From positions 62,001 to 126,000 of the forward strand of contig NZ_JBGJZL010000004.1 of assembly GCF_042610375.1 (NCBI RefSeq): a DNA stretch of 64,000 nt, in the 5' to 3' direction. A program made the translations under genes and the position numbers. Of the stretch, positions 8,782 through 16,700 are shown piece by piece. Source of the stretch: CTSoil-075 sp042610375 (GTDB lineage Bacteria; Bacillota; Negativicutes; DSM-13327). The notes under the pieces were generated by a model. The model saw only the letters and a program-made list of their open reading frames with translations, had not been told where the DNA came from and did no database searches. Each line of letters starts with the position of its first letter. The stretch's first letter is position 1.

Positions 8782-9423
8782 ATGAGTCATATATACGAAA
8801 AAATGATTGCTAACCCTAAAACAGTAACCTTATTTTTCTTCTTATTGTTGTTGTTTATAATCATTGTTTTCATTGTTGGATATTATGCTTGGCAACACCA
8901 TACAGCAGAGGTCGTCACTTATGAGAAGCAAATACAGGCACAGACGGCTGAAGGTATAGAATTAGCTGCAAAGGTAGCTCATATAGAGATGCTAGAGTCG
9001 CAGTTAAAGGATGCTTCCGGTCAGATTACGGAGTTGGCGAATAAACCACCAGAAAAAGTAATCGTAACGGTGCCTTACGAGGTGGAAAAAACAGTTGTAA
9101 AAGAAGTTGCAGCTAAGGGAGCTGATTTTGCGATCGTCACAGATTCAAAAGATCCTGAAAAAGAAGTTAATATAAAAGAAATTACTAAACTGCCAGAAAA
9201 TACACCTGTAACATTGAATCAGTATAATGTATTTGCTTATAAAAAAGTAATACGTGGTATCAATGTTTATCCAAGTTTCAATGGTATAAAGCCGACGGGG
9301 ATAGGAGAGATTACAGGGGATGTCAGCCGTAAAATTAGCAATGATGGTAAATATATCGGAATTGTTGGTGGATATGACTTTGATAATAAGAAAGTTAAAA
9401 TTGGATTAAGAGTTACGTTTTAA
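8782..9423 (+). CDS. membrane-anchored coiled-coil hypothetical protein
   Basis: A 213-residue protein. Residues about 16-38 form one strong hydrophobic helix, followed by a short coiled coil (about 45-90), a VTVPYEVEKTVVKEV segment, and a C-terminal domain that ends in a predicted beta-strand (KVKIGLRVTF) with a terminal Phe. GGAGGTGG lies upstream. The topology suggests an N-terminal anchor with the rest outside the cytoplasm. No known family is assigned; a phage or envelope protein is possible. Confidence 0.55.
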   Translation: MSHIYEKMIANPKTVTLFFFLLLLFIIIVFIVGYYAWQHHTAEVVTYEKQIQAQTAEGIELAAKVAHIEMLESQLKDASGQITELANKPPEKVIVTVPYEVEKTVVKEVAAKGADFAIVTDSKDPEKEVNIKEITKLPENTPVTLNQYNVFAYKKVIRGINVYPSFNGIKPTGIGEITGDVSRKISNDGKYIGIVGGYDFDNKKVKIGLRVTF

Positions 9424-9639
9424 GGCAAAATCCGTCGACCTTTCATTAGGTGGATAGATTTTTTTTCATATACAGTGGAAAAAAGAACGAAAAAGAGGGT
9501 CACATAATATAAAGTGAGTAGATTGTATACTCTTTAGTTCATCGAATAAGACTAAATTTCGTTCAGACGCTATGACTTAGAAGGTTCTGCAATTGGTTAT
9601 GATTGATATGCTCTATCATCATTCAAATGTTGATTAATG

Positions 9640-9684
9640 AAAAATAGGCACACATTATTGTAAGAATAATGTGTGCCTATTTTT
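9640..9684. terminator. bidirectional terminator between the membrane protein gene and upp
   Basis: A perfect 20-bp stem (9640-9659 with 9665-9684) with a 5-base loop is flanked by A-tract and T-tract, so it works in both directions. It ends upp on the minus strand. A weaker stem right after the 8782-9423 gene (about 9430-9463) has a T8 tract. Confidence 0.85.
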
Positions 9685-9694
9685 TACAGGGGTA

Positions 9695-10321
9695 TTATTT
9701 TGTTCCGAAGAGTCGATCGCCTGCATCACCTAAACCAGGGACGATATAACTATGATCATCTAATCTTTCATCGACTGAAGCGACATAGATATCAACATCA
9801 GGGTGAGCGTCATTAATGAGCTTGATGCCTTCTGGTGCAGCAACTAGGCACATTAATTTAATGTTCTTGGCACCTTTGCCTTTAAGAATATCGATGGAAG
9901 CGATTAGAGAATTACCTGTTGCTAGCATAGGATCAATAATGATAAAGTCTCTTTCGGCTACATCGCTCGGTAATTTTGAGTAATATTCGACTGGCAGTAA
10001 GGTTTTAGGATCACGGTATAGACCGATGTGTCCAACTTTAACAGCAGGAATTAACTTCACCACTCCGTTTGTCATGCCTAGACCAGCACGCAAGACTGGG
10101 ATGATGCCTAATTTTTTACCAGATAACATTTTGCAGGTACATTTTGCAACTGGGGTTTCGATTTCCACTTCTTCAAGAGGGAGATCGCGAGTAATTTCAA
10201 ATGCCATAAGCATGGAAATTTCATCTAATAATTCGCGGAACTCTTTCGTTCCTGTATTTACATTGCGCATAATAGATAATTTATGCTGAATTAATGGATG
10301 GTCAATAACTTTAACGTTCAT
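9695..10321 (-). CDS. upp: uracil phosphoribosyltransferase
   Basis: Converts uracil and PRPP to UMP in pyrimidine salvage. From the ATG at 10321 the protein has 208 residues, the usual length. It starts MNVKVIDHPLIQHKLS, contains NTGTKEFRELLDEI, and carries the PRPP-binding motif DPMLATGNS (about residues 130-138) and the uracil-binding C-terminus VPGLGDAGDRLFGTK. An in-frame TTG at 10354 would add eleven residues not found in the family. Monocistronic, minus strand. Confidence 0.95.
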   Translation of the reverse strand: MNVKVIDHPLIQHKLSIMRNVNTGTKEFRELLDEISMLMAFEITRDLPLEEVEIETPVAKCTCKMLSGKKLGIIPVLRAGLGMTNGVVKLIPAVKVGHIGLYRDPKTLLPVEYYSKLPSDVAERDFIIIDPMLATGNSLIASIDILKGKGAKNIKLMCLVAAPEGIKLINDAHPDVDIYVASVDERLDDHSYIVPGLGDAGDRLFGTK

Positions 10322-10580
10322 TTTTTGGTCAACAACCTTTCTCAATCTATTCAATTACTTCGAGGGTTCGGGACATCAATGTTTTCCTCATTTATCTATT
10401 CTAACAGATGATGCAATAATATACAATTTCATTTAGTATCAATCCTTGTGTAAAGGACATTTAGAATTATAATTTGTTTAAATTGATGGGATAAGGATAG
10501 TTAGATTTTAGCTTTAGATGGACGAGTTTACTTCTGTAATGTTATAATTTATAAATACATTGATTTAAGGTGGTTTTTTT

Positions 10581-10901
10581 ATGGGAATGTTCGGTATGCT
10601 TATTGGGCTTTTAGTTGCATTTTGTATATATAATCATGCTAAGAATAGGGGGCATAGTACTGTCATTGCTTTTTTGTGGGCAATTGGTAGTGCAGCCATG
10701 CCGATCGTACTCGTGCCTTTGTATTTAATCCTTGGGAAAACCAATGAGAAGCAACCTAAAGCAGCAGGTTATCATGATGTTATTGATGTTGAAGCAACAG
10801 TCGTAGAAGAAATTTCACAGACCTGCTTTAAATGTGGTAGTCCTGTTAAAGAGGATTTTGTGGTGTGCCCTTATTGTCAAGCTCCACTCAATCATAAATA
10901 A
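10581..10901 (+). CDS. small membrane protein with C-terminal zinc ribbon
   Basis: 106 residues: two hydrophobic helices (about 1-20 and 28-50) joined by a short polar turn with NHAKNRGHS, then an acidic linker and a C-terminal CxxC...CPYC zinc-ribbon (CFKCGSPVKEDFVVCPYCQ). GGTGG lies upstream of the ATG. Proteins of this layout are common in Firmicutes and have no assigned function. Confidence 0.7.
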   Translation: MGMFGMLIGLLVAFCIYNHAKNRGHSTVIAFLWAIGSAAMPIVLVPLYLILGKTNEKQPKAAGYHDVIDVEATVVEEISQTCFKCGSPVKEDFVVCPYCQAPLNHK

Positions 10902-10974
10902 AAATATCGTTTTTAAATTAGACATGTTATTATATTTATGGTATAATATTATTCGTGACTGTAAGAGATAAATT

Positions 10975-11049
10975 GCGCCCGTAGCTCAGGGGATAGAGCA
11001 TTGGCCTCCGAAGCCATGTGCGTAGGTTCGATTCCTGCCGGGCGCACCA
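10975..11049 (+). tRNA. tRNA-Arg (anticodon CCG)
   Basis: Acceptor gcgcccg/cgggcgc, D arm with agctcaggggatagagc, anticodon loop CTCCGAA (anticodon CCG), T loop GTTCGATTC and an encoded CCA. Confidence 0.95.
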
Positions 11050-11060
11050 TAAGAAATTCA

Positions 11061-11092
11061 AGCCTTTGAGGGTTTACCTCAGAGGCTTTTAT
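11061..11092 (+). terminator. terminator after tRNA-Arg
   Basis: An 11-bp stem (11061-11071 with 11077-11087) precedes a short T-tract. Confidence 0.75.
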
Positions 11093-11284
11093 GTTTACTT
11101 GGGACACAGTTTGGTAACAACTTATGCAAGGCGTATCAACATTTTAATTTAAGTATGGATTATCTTTGACTAAATTGTATGTAGTGAAAAAAATCTGATT
11201 AATGCAACAATAAAACGATTAAAAGCAGTTTAATCTTAAATAATAAAATTGTAGTACGGAAAAAATAAAACTAACATAAATGTA

Positions 11285-11313
11285 TTGCAATGAATAAAAA
11301 CATGATGTATAAT
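11285..11313 (+). promoter_or_regulatory. sigma-A promoter of the transposase-derived gene
   Basis: TTGCAA (11285-11290) and TATAAT (11308-11313) are spaced by exactly 17 bases. The predicted transcript starts near 11320. The 190 bases between the tRNA terminator and this promoter show nothing else. Confidence 0.7.
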
Positions 11314-11358
11314 CTAGTCAAGTTAAGTTAATGATGTTTTAGTTAGTTTTCGTTTCGA

Positions 11359-11414
11359 GTACAATGGAGTGCCGGTCGAATACGCGTATGCGTTTCGGTC
11401 GGCTATTATTTTTA
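11359..11414 (+). promoter_or_regulatory. shared leader element, copy 1 (hairpin with T-rich tail)
   Basis: The core GTACAATGGAGTGCCGGT (11359-11376) matches 16 of 18 bases of the leader at 23139-23156. It runs into a hairpin (10-bp stem 11371-11380 with 11394-11403, two wobbles, plus an inner acgc/gcgt stem) and then tattattttta. It lies between promoter and ribosome site, the position of an attenuator or riboswitch expression platform. No known class is recognised. Confidence 0.6.
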
Positions 11415-11429
11415 AAAGGGGTGAGTGCG

Positions 11430-12440
11430 GTGTCGGGTCATAGCACATTAATTTTATCAGCAGAAAAAGAACAAGTTTTGACGGGAATACAGGTCATGAT
11501 ATTGAGTGATGTTGAAGTGAGTGAGCCATGGATAGATGAACCGATTGAACTTGCTGAACTTTCATACCCCAATCAATACAAAAAATTTCATCTGATTACA
11601 GAAACTATCCCTTCTGTAATCAGTGAGGAAGGCTTTCATACCAAATTGGGTCAGTTATTAGTGACAATTTGTTTAAAGTATCCTTTTTGGAATAACTTTC
11701 GTATTTTGGATTTTTTTAACAAACGTGGCATTGAAATAACGATGGAAGAATTATTAAATCTTCGTGCAGAGTGTGGCATTAAAAGTAAAGAAGATGTTTG
11801 CCGTGAGTTAATGCGACTTCATTTCAATGATGAAATTGAATTAGACAAAAGGCAAGTGCAGTTTATCGAACGGTTAAATCCAATTTTTCGTGACCGAAAT
11901 TTCCTAGCAAGTGGACCAGGTGATGTGCTTGTATATGAATGTGTGTTTTTTAGACGGTTAAATAAGATGTTCTATCTTCATTTGGTACTTGATCTATTTA
12001 ATGGATATGCTTTTGGCAAAATGAGCCGTCGTTGTTCAGGGGAAATCGGATTAAGGTTATTGCAAGAAAAAATAGTTCCCTTTTATCGCAGTCGAGGCTA
12101 TACAATTCATAAGCTTGTGCATTCGATCAAAGCAACGCGCGAACATTGTGAGGAGGAAGAATCAATGATTCGAGAAAGTGTTTTAGCGATGGGGATTGAA
12201 TGGCTAGAGCCTCGGCATGAATTTGGTATCATACAACGTTTTCAACGAGATTTCTTAGAGGATTTTTTCAGTGATGCCGAAGCCCTCGATATATCACTAG
12301 CAATGATTCAGCCAGCTTTGAATCGATGGATTATTAAATATAATGGAACTTCTCCTTTTCATCGACGTCGTAATCTTTTTGGGTATGTAGAGGAGTTTTC
12401 TGAAATGACAATGAGAGACTTAGAGTCTAGATGTAATTAA
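11430..12440 (+). CDS. domesticated transposase/integrase-like protein lacking the DDE residues
   Basis: 336 residues from the GTG at 11430, which has AAGGGGTG at a good distance; an ATG at 11364 would start inside the leader hairpin. Residues about 83-118 resemble the HTH segment before the core of IS481/IS3-type transposases (YPFWNNFRILDFFNKRGIEI). Residues about 162-315 follow the integrase core (GPGDVLVY, YLHLVLDLFNGYAFGKM, IIQRFQRDFLEDFF, WIIKYNGTSPFHRR). The three expected acidic residues read Glu170, Ser232 and Gln269, so transposition is unlikely. No terminal inverted repeats are seen. Its position just before the anf operon and its shared leader suggest a regulatory DNA-binding role; that is inference. 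Confidence 0.6.
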   Translation: MSGHSTLILSAEKEQVLTGIQVMILSDVEVSEPWIDEPIELAELSYPNQYKKFHLITETIPSVISEEGFHTKLGQLLVTICLKYPFWNNFRILDFFNKRGIEITMEELLNLRAECGIKSKEDVCRELMRLHFNDEIELDKRQVQFIERLNPIFRDRNFLASGPGDVLVYECVFFRRLNKMFYLHLVLDLFNGYAFGKMSRRCSGEIGLRLLQEKIVPFYRSRGYTIHKLVHSIKATREHCEEEESMIRESVLAMGIEWLEPRHEFGIIQRFQRDFLEDFFSDAEALDISLAMIQPALNRWIIKYNGTSPFHRRRNLFGYVEEFSEMTMRDLESRCN

Positions 12441-12455
12441 AAAGGAATAAAAAAA

Positions 12456-12490
12456 TTACATTATAAGTATTCGTGGTACTTATAACGTAA
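12456..12490 (+). promoter_or_regulatory. hairpin 1 with ATTCGTGGT loop
   Basis: The perfect stem TTATAAGT/ACTTATAA is closed by an outer TTAC/GTAA around the 9-base loop ATTCGTGGT (12469-12477). It follows the preceding stop codon by 16 bases and may be a partial first copy of the two full elements downstream. Confidence 0.6.
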
Positions 12491-12499
12491 AATGAAAAA

Positions 12500-12582
12500 C
12501 TTCACAAGCATTCGTGGTACTCGTGAAGCTAAATAAAAAATTCATCCAGTAGCGCTAGGTTTATTTTGTGTACCCTTTTTTT
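12500..12582 (+). promoter_or_regulatory. anfH-leader structured element E1
   Basis: A hairpin (CTTCACAAGC/ACTCGTGAAG, loop ATTCGTGGT at 12510-12518) is followed by an AAATAAA/TTTATTT stem enclosing CCAGTAGCGCTAGG, then GTACC and a T7 tract at 12576-12582. Loop bases GGTA can pair with the downstream TACC, which would make a pseudoknot. The T-tract makes it look like a terminator-coupled leader. Confidence 0.6.
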
Positions 12583-12644
12583 ATAATTCACAAGTTTTAT
12601 CATGATTTGAAAGGGGGTGGTTTTATAGAACAGGACAAGAAAAT

Positions 12645-12723
12645 GCTTCATGAGTATTCGTGGTACCCATGAAGCGAGGTAAATTTTCTAATCCCAGTAG
12701 CACTAGGTTCGTTCAGTTTACCT
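12645..12723 (+). promoter_or_regulatory. anfH-leader structured element E2 (tandem copy of E1)
   Basis: GCTTCATGAGT/ACCCATGAAGC around the same ATTCGTGGT loop (12656-12664), then AGGTAAA/TTTACCT enclosing CCCAGTAGCACTAGG. Stem sequences differ from E1 while pairing and loop are kept, the pattern expected for a conserved RNA rather than a DNA repeat. It lies about 160 bases before anfH; the remaining bases 12724-12881 show only AT-rich sequence. Confidence 0.6.
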
Positions 12724-12881
12724 ATTATGGATTATAACACTTTACATTTATTTTTTCAACAGGATGATGAAAAAATTTGAATATTTAATATTTATAGATA
12801 CCCATAGTAGGGAATTGAAGAATCTAGACAAAGAATGCCCACTAGTAAAGTAAAAAAATAAAGTAAAGGCGGTTTTTTAAA

Positions 12882-13709
12882 ATGACAAGAAAAATAGCTA
12901 TATATGGAAAAGGCGGAATTGGTAAATCAACTACACAACAAAATACTGCAGGGGCTATGGTGCATTTTTATGATAAGAATATATTCATTCATGGCTGTGA
13001 TCCTAAAGCAGATTCAACCCGCCTTATTCTGGGTGGAATGAATCAAAAAACATTAATGGATGTCCTTCGTGATGAAGGAGAAGAGAAAATTACTGTTGAT
13101 CGAGTTGTAAAAACAGGTTTCGGCGGAATTCGTTGCGTGGAATCAGGTGGTCCGGAACCTGGTGTAGGATGTGCAGGTCGTGGTGTAATCACAGCCATTG
13201 ATCTTATGGAGAAAAATGGAGCCTATTCATCGGATTTGGACTTTGTGTTCTTTGATGTACTTGGTGACGTTGTATGCGGTGGATTTGCCATGCCAATCCG
13301 TGAAGGTAAAGCCGAGGAAGTTTATATCGTTGCTTCAGGAGAGATGATGGCTGTATATGCTGCCAACAATATTTCTAAGGGTCTTCTAAAATATGCAAAA
13401 CAAAGTGGTGTTCGTCTAGGCGGGATTATTTGCAATAGTCGTAAAGTGGATCGGGAAGTGGAATTTATGGAAGAATTCGCCAAAGCAATTGGCACGCAGT
13501 TGATTCACGTAATACCTCGCGATAATATCGTGCAAAAAGCCGAATTTAACAAAAAAACAGTTGTGGAATTTGATGCTGAGTGCCAACAAGCTCATGAATA
13601 TGGGGAACTAGCACGCAAAATTATCGAAAATAAGAATTTTGTTATTCCGAAACCTCTCACTATGGATGAATTAGAGGCCATGGTTGTTAAATATGGCATG
13701 GTTGATTAA
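12882..13709 (+). CDS. anfH: nitrogenase iron protein of the Fe-only type
   Basis: 275 residues, the length usual for AnfH. The Walker A motif is YGKGGIGKST (residues 8-17), the ligands of the bridging 4Fe-4S cluster are Cys97 and Cys132, and Arg100 is the classic ADP-ribosylation site. The homodimer passes electrons to AnfDGK with ATP hydrolysis. Type AnfH rather than NifH is assigned from the anfDGK genes of the same operon. AAAGGCGG precedes the ATG. It is the first gene of an operon that runs to about 23.0 kb, behind tandem leader elements that may control it. Confidence 0.93.
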   Translation: MTRKIAIYGKGGIGKSTTQQNTAGAMVHFYDKNIFIHGCDPKADSTRLILGGMNQKTLMDVLRDEGEEKITVDRVVKTGFGGIRCVESGGPEPGVGCAGRGVITAIDLMEKNGAYSSDLDFVFFDVLGDVVCGGFAMPIREGKAEEVYIVASGEMMAVYAANNISKGLLKYAKQSGVRLGGIICNSRKVDREVEFMEEFAKAIGTQLIHVIPRDNIVQKAEFNKKTVVEFDAECQQAHEYGELARKIIENKNFVIPKPLTMDELEAMVVKYGMVD

Positions 13710-13745
13710 AAGATAAGTAAAAAAATAAAGGAGAGATTATCGATT

Positions 13746-14072
13746 ATGATTATGGTGAGAGCGATTGTTAGACCGGATAAAAAAGAAGTGGTTCTTGATG
13801 AACTATCTAGTGCGGGGTTTCATGCTGCTACTGTAGTTGATGTTGTTGGGCGGGGTAAACAAAAGGGTATTAAGTTTGGTGATGTTGTATATGATGAAAT
13901 CCCTAAAAGCCTTATTATGTTAGTGATTAATGATGCAGATAAAGAGGATGTACTTGATATCATTCTTCGTTATGCCAAGACTGGGGCAGAAGGAGCTTTT
14001 GGCGACGGGAAAATATTTATCAGCTCAGCAGATGAAGTGTATACTGTTTCCAGCGGCGTGGCTGGGCTTTAA
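13746..14072 (+). CDS. nifI1: nitrogenase PII-like regulator NifI1
   Basis: A 108-residue GlnB-family protein (VRAIVRPDKKEVVLDELSSA at the start, T-loop region around GRGKQKGIKFGDVVYDEIPK, FGDGKIFISSADEVYTVSSG at the end). With NifI2 it forms a complex that blocks nitrogenase when ammonium is present and is relieved by 2-oxoglutarate, as shown in methanogens. It stands between anfH and anfD, the classic nifI place. An ATG two codons downstream is an alternative start; the first has the better GGAGA spacing. Confidence 0.9.
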   Translation: MIMVRAIVRPDKKEVVLDELSSAGFHAATVVDVVGRGKQKGIKFGDVVYDEIPKSLIMLVINDADKEDVLDIILRYAKTGAEGAFGDGKIFISSADEVYTVSSGVAGL

Positions 14073-14085
14073 AGGAGATGGCATG

Positions 14086-14493
14086 ATGAAAGAAATTATA
14101 GCTGTCGTCAGGATGAATAAAGTCAGTGCTACTAAAAAAGCACTCATTAAGGTGGGGGCTGCTGGCTTTACAGCACTTAAGGTTATGGGACGTGGCAGGC
14201 TGGTAGAAGATAAATCTGTCATTGCGGAACGACGAGAGACCTTACTAGCCCTAGCCCAAAAAAATGATCATGAGACAGAAAAACGGATTACTGAATTTTT
14301 GGATGGAACTCGTTTGTTTCCGCGCAGGATGTTTACTGTTCTGGCTCATGATGAAGATGTACCGGGAATTGTTCAAGCAATCATTTCTGCCAATAAAACC
14401 CAGTATAATGTTGGTGATGGCAAAATTTTTGTATTGCCAGTACTTGATGCAGTCCGAGTAAGAACTAAGGAATCTGGAGATGCAGCCATCTAG
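14086..14493 (+). CDS. nifI2: nitrogenase PII-like regulator NifI2
   Basis: A 135-residue GlnB-family protein (KEIIAVVRMNKVSATKKAL, GRGRLVEDK, then the long T-loop insert typical of NifI2, and GDGKIFVLPVLDAVRVRTKE). It partners NifI1 in post-translational switch-off. The start is set at 14086 because AAAGGAGA then lies seven bases away; the ATG just before it is possible. Thirteen bases separate it from nifI1. Confidence 0.9.
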   Translation: MKEIIAVVRMNKVSATKKALIKVGAAGFTALKVMGRGRLVEDKSVIAERRETLLALAQKNDHETEKRITEFLDGTRLFPRRMFTVLAHDEDVPGIVQAIISANKTQYNVGDGKIFVLPVLDAVRVRTKESGDAAI

Positions 14494-14712
14494 CCAATTG
14501 TGGTGGGTGTAAAATAGGATTGCTTCTTCGGGCATCGCTGCAATTCCAGTAATTGGACTAGATGGACAATCAATTGGACAGTTAGACAATGAGGTCTATC
14601 CGTCATGGTCTGTCATGTAGATGACGGCTGTGGATGCAATCCGCTAAATTTAAGTCAACCGCCTGCAATGGTGGTAGTAAGTGTTTATTATTAAATAAAG
14701 GGGGAAGAAATT
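14494..14712 (+). other. gap between nifI2 and anfD with possible decayed coding sequence
   Basis: A frame around 14519-14618 reads plausibly protein-like (IAAIPVIGLDGQSIGQLDNE) but lacks a start and is closed by stops. It may be the relic of a lost gene or duplicated tail. No hairpin or promoter is evident. Confidence 0.25.
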
Positions 14713-16275
14713 ATGCCATATCACAAGTTTAAATGTAGTGAATGTATTCCTGAAAGGGAAAAGCATGCTGTTGTCAAAGGTCCAGGTGAAGATTTGACAT
14801 CGTGTCTTCCTCTCGGATATAAAAATACAATTCCTGGTACAATTTCAGAACGCGGGTGTGCGTACTGCGGTGCTAAACATGTTATTGGTGCTCCTATGAA
14901 GGATGTTATCCATATGAGTCATGGACCAGTCGGATGTACCTATGATACCTGGCAAACCAAACGTTATATCAGTGATAACGACAACTTTCAGCTCAAATAT
15001 ACCTATGCTACAGATGTAAAGGAAAAGCATATCGTATTCGGAGCGGAAAAAATGCTCAAACAAAATATTATTGAGGCGTTTAAGGCCTTCCCTAATATCA
15101 AAAGAATGAGTCTGTACCAAACTTGTGCGACAGCGCTCATTGGGGACGATATTAATGCTATTGCCCAAGAAGTGATGGACGAAATGCCTGAGGTTGATAT
15201 CTTCGTCTGCAATTCACCTGGGTTTGCTGGACCTAGTCAGTCGGGCGGACATCATAAAATTAATCTTGCGTGGCTCGATCAGAAAGTTGGAACATTTGAA
15301 CCGAAAATCACTAGTAAATATGTCATCAATTATGTTGGTGACTATAACATTCAAGGGGATTCAGAAGTCATGGCAGACTATTTCAAGAGAATGGGTATTC
15401 AGGTTCTATCCACCTTTACGGGTAATGGTTCCTATGATGATCTCAGAGGTATGCACTTAGCCCACCTTAATGTACTAGAATGTGCTCGGTCTGCTGAATA
15501 CATCTGCAATGAACTCAAAGTAAGATATGGTATTCCGCGCCTTGATATTGAAGGATTTGGTTTTAAACCCTTAGGCGAATCCCTCATGAAGGTTGGTATG
15601 TTCTTTGGACTGGAAAAGGAAGCGCAAGCGATCATTGACGAAGAAACTGCCAGATGGAAACCAGAGCTTGATTGGTATGCAAAACGTCTGAAAGGGATAA
15701 AAGTATGTTTGTGGCCGGGGGGCTCTAAACTTTGGCACTGGGCTCATGTCATTCATGAAGAGATGGGACTTGATGTTGTCTCTGTATATACGAAGTTTGG
15801 TCATCAAGGTGATATGGAAAAAGGCGTTGCCCGTTGCCAAGAAGGTGCTCTCGCTATTGATGATCCTAATGAATTAGAGGGAATTGAAGCGATGAAGACA
15901 CTAAAACCTGATGTCATCTTCACTGGCGTTCGCCCAGGTGAAGTTGCCAAGAAACTTCGTGTTCAGTACCTTAACGCTCATGCCTATCACAATGGTCCTT
16001 ATAAAGGTTTTGAAGGTTGGGTAAGATTCGCTCGGGATATTTATAATGCTGTCTATTCACCAATTCATCAGCTTTCAGGACTCGATATCAGTAAAGATGA
16101 GATCGCTACCGATATAGGATTTTCCACACGACAGATGATTTCTGATGTAAATATCAGTAAGGATGAAGCAACTCCAATTGAAGAAAGACCATATACCGGT
16201 GATTACGACAGCGTTACAAAATTGCGTGGCAAGACATATCCAAATGCACCAGGTCAGCTTGTCGACGTGGTATAA
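14713..16275 (+). CDS. anfD: Fe-only nitrogenase alpha chain
   Basis: 520 residues. It is clearly AnfD rather than NifD or VnfD: the N-terminus MPYHKFKCSECIPEREKHAV and the segments GHQGDMEKGVARCQ and GPYKGFEGWVRFARDIYNAV are AnfD-type. Cys49, Cys75 and Cys138 fit the P-cluster ligands, and Cys257 (in VLECARSAEYI) and about His423 (in NAHAYHNGPY) fit the cofactor ligands. With AnfK and AnfG it reduces N2, using FeFe-co and homocitrate and no molybdenum or vanadium. AGGGGG precedes the start. Confidence 0.96.
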   Translation: MPYHKFKCSECIPEREKHAVVKGPGEDLTSCLPLGYKNTIPGTISERGCAYCGAKHVIGAPMKDVIHMSHGPVGCTYDTWQTKRYISDNDNFQLKYTYATDVKEKHIVFGAEKMLKQNIIEAFKAFPNIKRMSLYQTCATALIGDDINAIAQEVMDEMPEVDIFVCNSPGFAGPSQSGGHHKINLAWLDQKVGTFEPKITSKYVINYVGDYNIQGDSEVMADYFKRMGIQVLSTFTGNGSYDDLRGMHLAHLNVLECARSAEYICNELKVRYGIPRLDIEGFGFKPLGESLMKVGMFFGLEKEAQAIIDEETARWKPELDWYAKRLKGIKVCLWPGGSKLWHWAHVIHEEMGLDVVSVYTKFGHQGDMEKGVARCQEGALAIDDPNELEGIEAMKTLKPDVIFTGVRPGEVAKKLRVQYLNAHAYHNGPYKGFEGWVRFARDIYNAVYSPIHQLSGLDISKDEIATDIGFSTRQMISDVNISKDEATPIEERPYTGDYDSVTKLRGKTYPNAPGQLVDVV

Positions 16276-16288
16276 GGGAGGGGACATA

Positions 16289-16639
16289 ATGGAAGTTGTA
16301 ATGAAAGATAGGGTCGAAGAACTTGTAGATTATATTATGAAATGGTGCTTGTGGCAGTTTCACTCTCGGGCATGGGATAGAGAAAAACAAAACGAGGGAA
16401 TCCTTACCAAAACTACTCAGATATTGTGTGAAGAACCTGTCGAATTGGGAACTCCAGCGGACAAATGTTATTGGGTAGATGCTGTGGTATTAGCTAAAGA
16501 ATTCAAAGCCACCTATCCGTGGATTTCGGCGATGGAGAAAGGGGACATAAAAATCCTCATGCAGGCACTCAAAGATCGTTTAGACTACTTAACGATTACA
16601 GGGTCTCTTAATGAAGAACTGACTGATCCTAAGTATTAG
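16289..16639 (+). CDS. anfG: Fe-only nitrogenase delta chain
   Basis: 116 residues from the ATG at 16289 (GGAGGGG seven bases upstream), thirteen bases after anfD. Family hallmarks are WCLWQFHSRAWDREKQN, DKCYWVDAVVLA and the C-terminus DRLDYLTITGSLNEELTDPK. The delta subunit exists only in alternative nitrogenases (VnfG, AnfG), where it binds the DK core and helps cofactor insertion. Its presence confirms that this is not a molybdenum nitrogenase. Confidence 0.95.
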   Translation: MEVVMKDRVEELVDYIMKWCLWQFHSRAWDREKQNEGILTKTTQILCEEPVELGTPADKCYWVDAVVLAKEFKATYPWISAMEKGDIKILMQALKDRLDYLTITGSLNEELTDPKY

Positions 16640-16700
16640 AGATAAGAATTGTGCCGTCACGGCCGACGTTTAAAAAATAAATAGTAAAGGGAGTCATGCT

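Noticed and set aside
12645..12680. Sigma-54 promoter from TGGTAC before anfH
   Set aside because: The -12 part lacks TTGC at the right distance and the TGGTAC is part of the conserved hairpin loop.
12456..12723. CRISPR array, because of three repeated ATTCGTGGTAC units
   Set aside because: The repeats are short loops of hairpins with unequal spacing and different stems; there are no direct repeats of 25-40 bases and no cas genes.
12500..12723. ANTAR-type antiterminator target
   Set aside because: ANTAR sites need two hexaloops with A1 and G4; the loops here are nine bases and no ANTAR protein is nearby.
13930..14085. Long upstream extension of nifI2
   Set aside because: It overlaps nifI1 out of frame, lacks a ribosome site and does not match the GlnB family start.
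14845..15212. Minus-strand reading frames inside anfD and many similar antisense frames
   Set aside because: They lack ribosome sites and family similarity and lie opposite well-supported genes.
16163..16288. N-terminal extension of anfG inside the end of anfD
   Set aside because: GGAGGGG before 16289 and the known AnfG length support the shorter protein.
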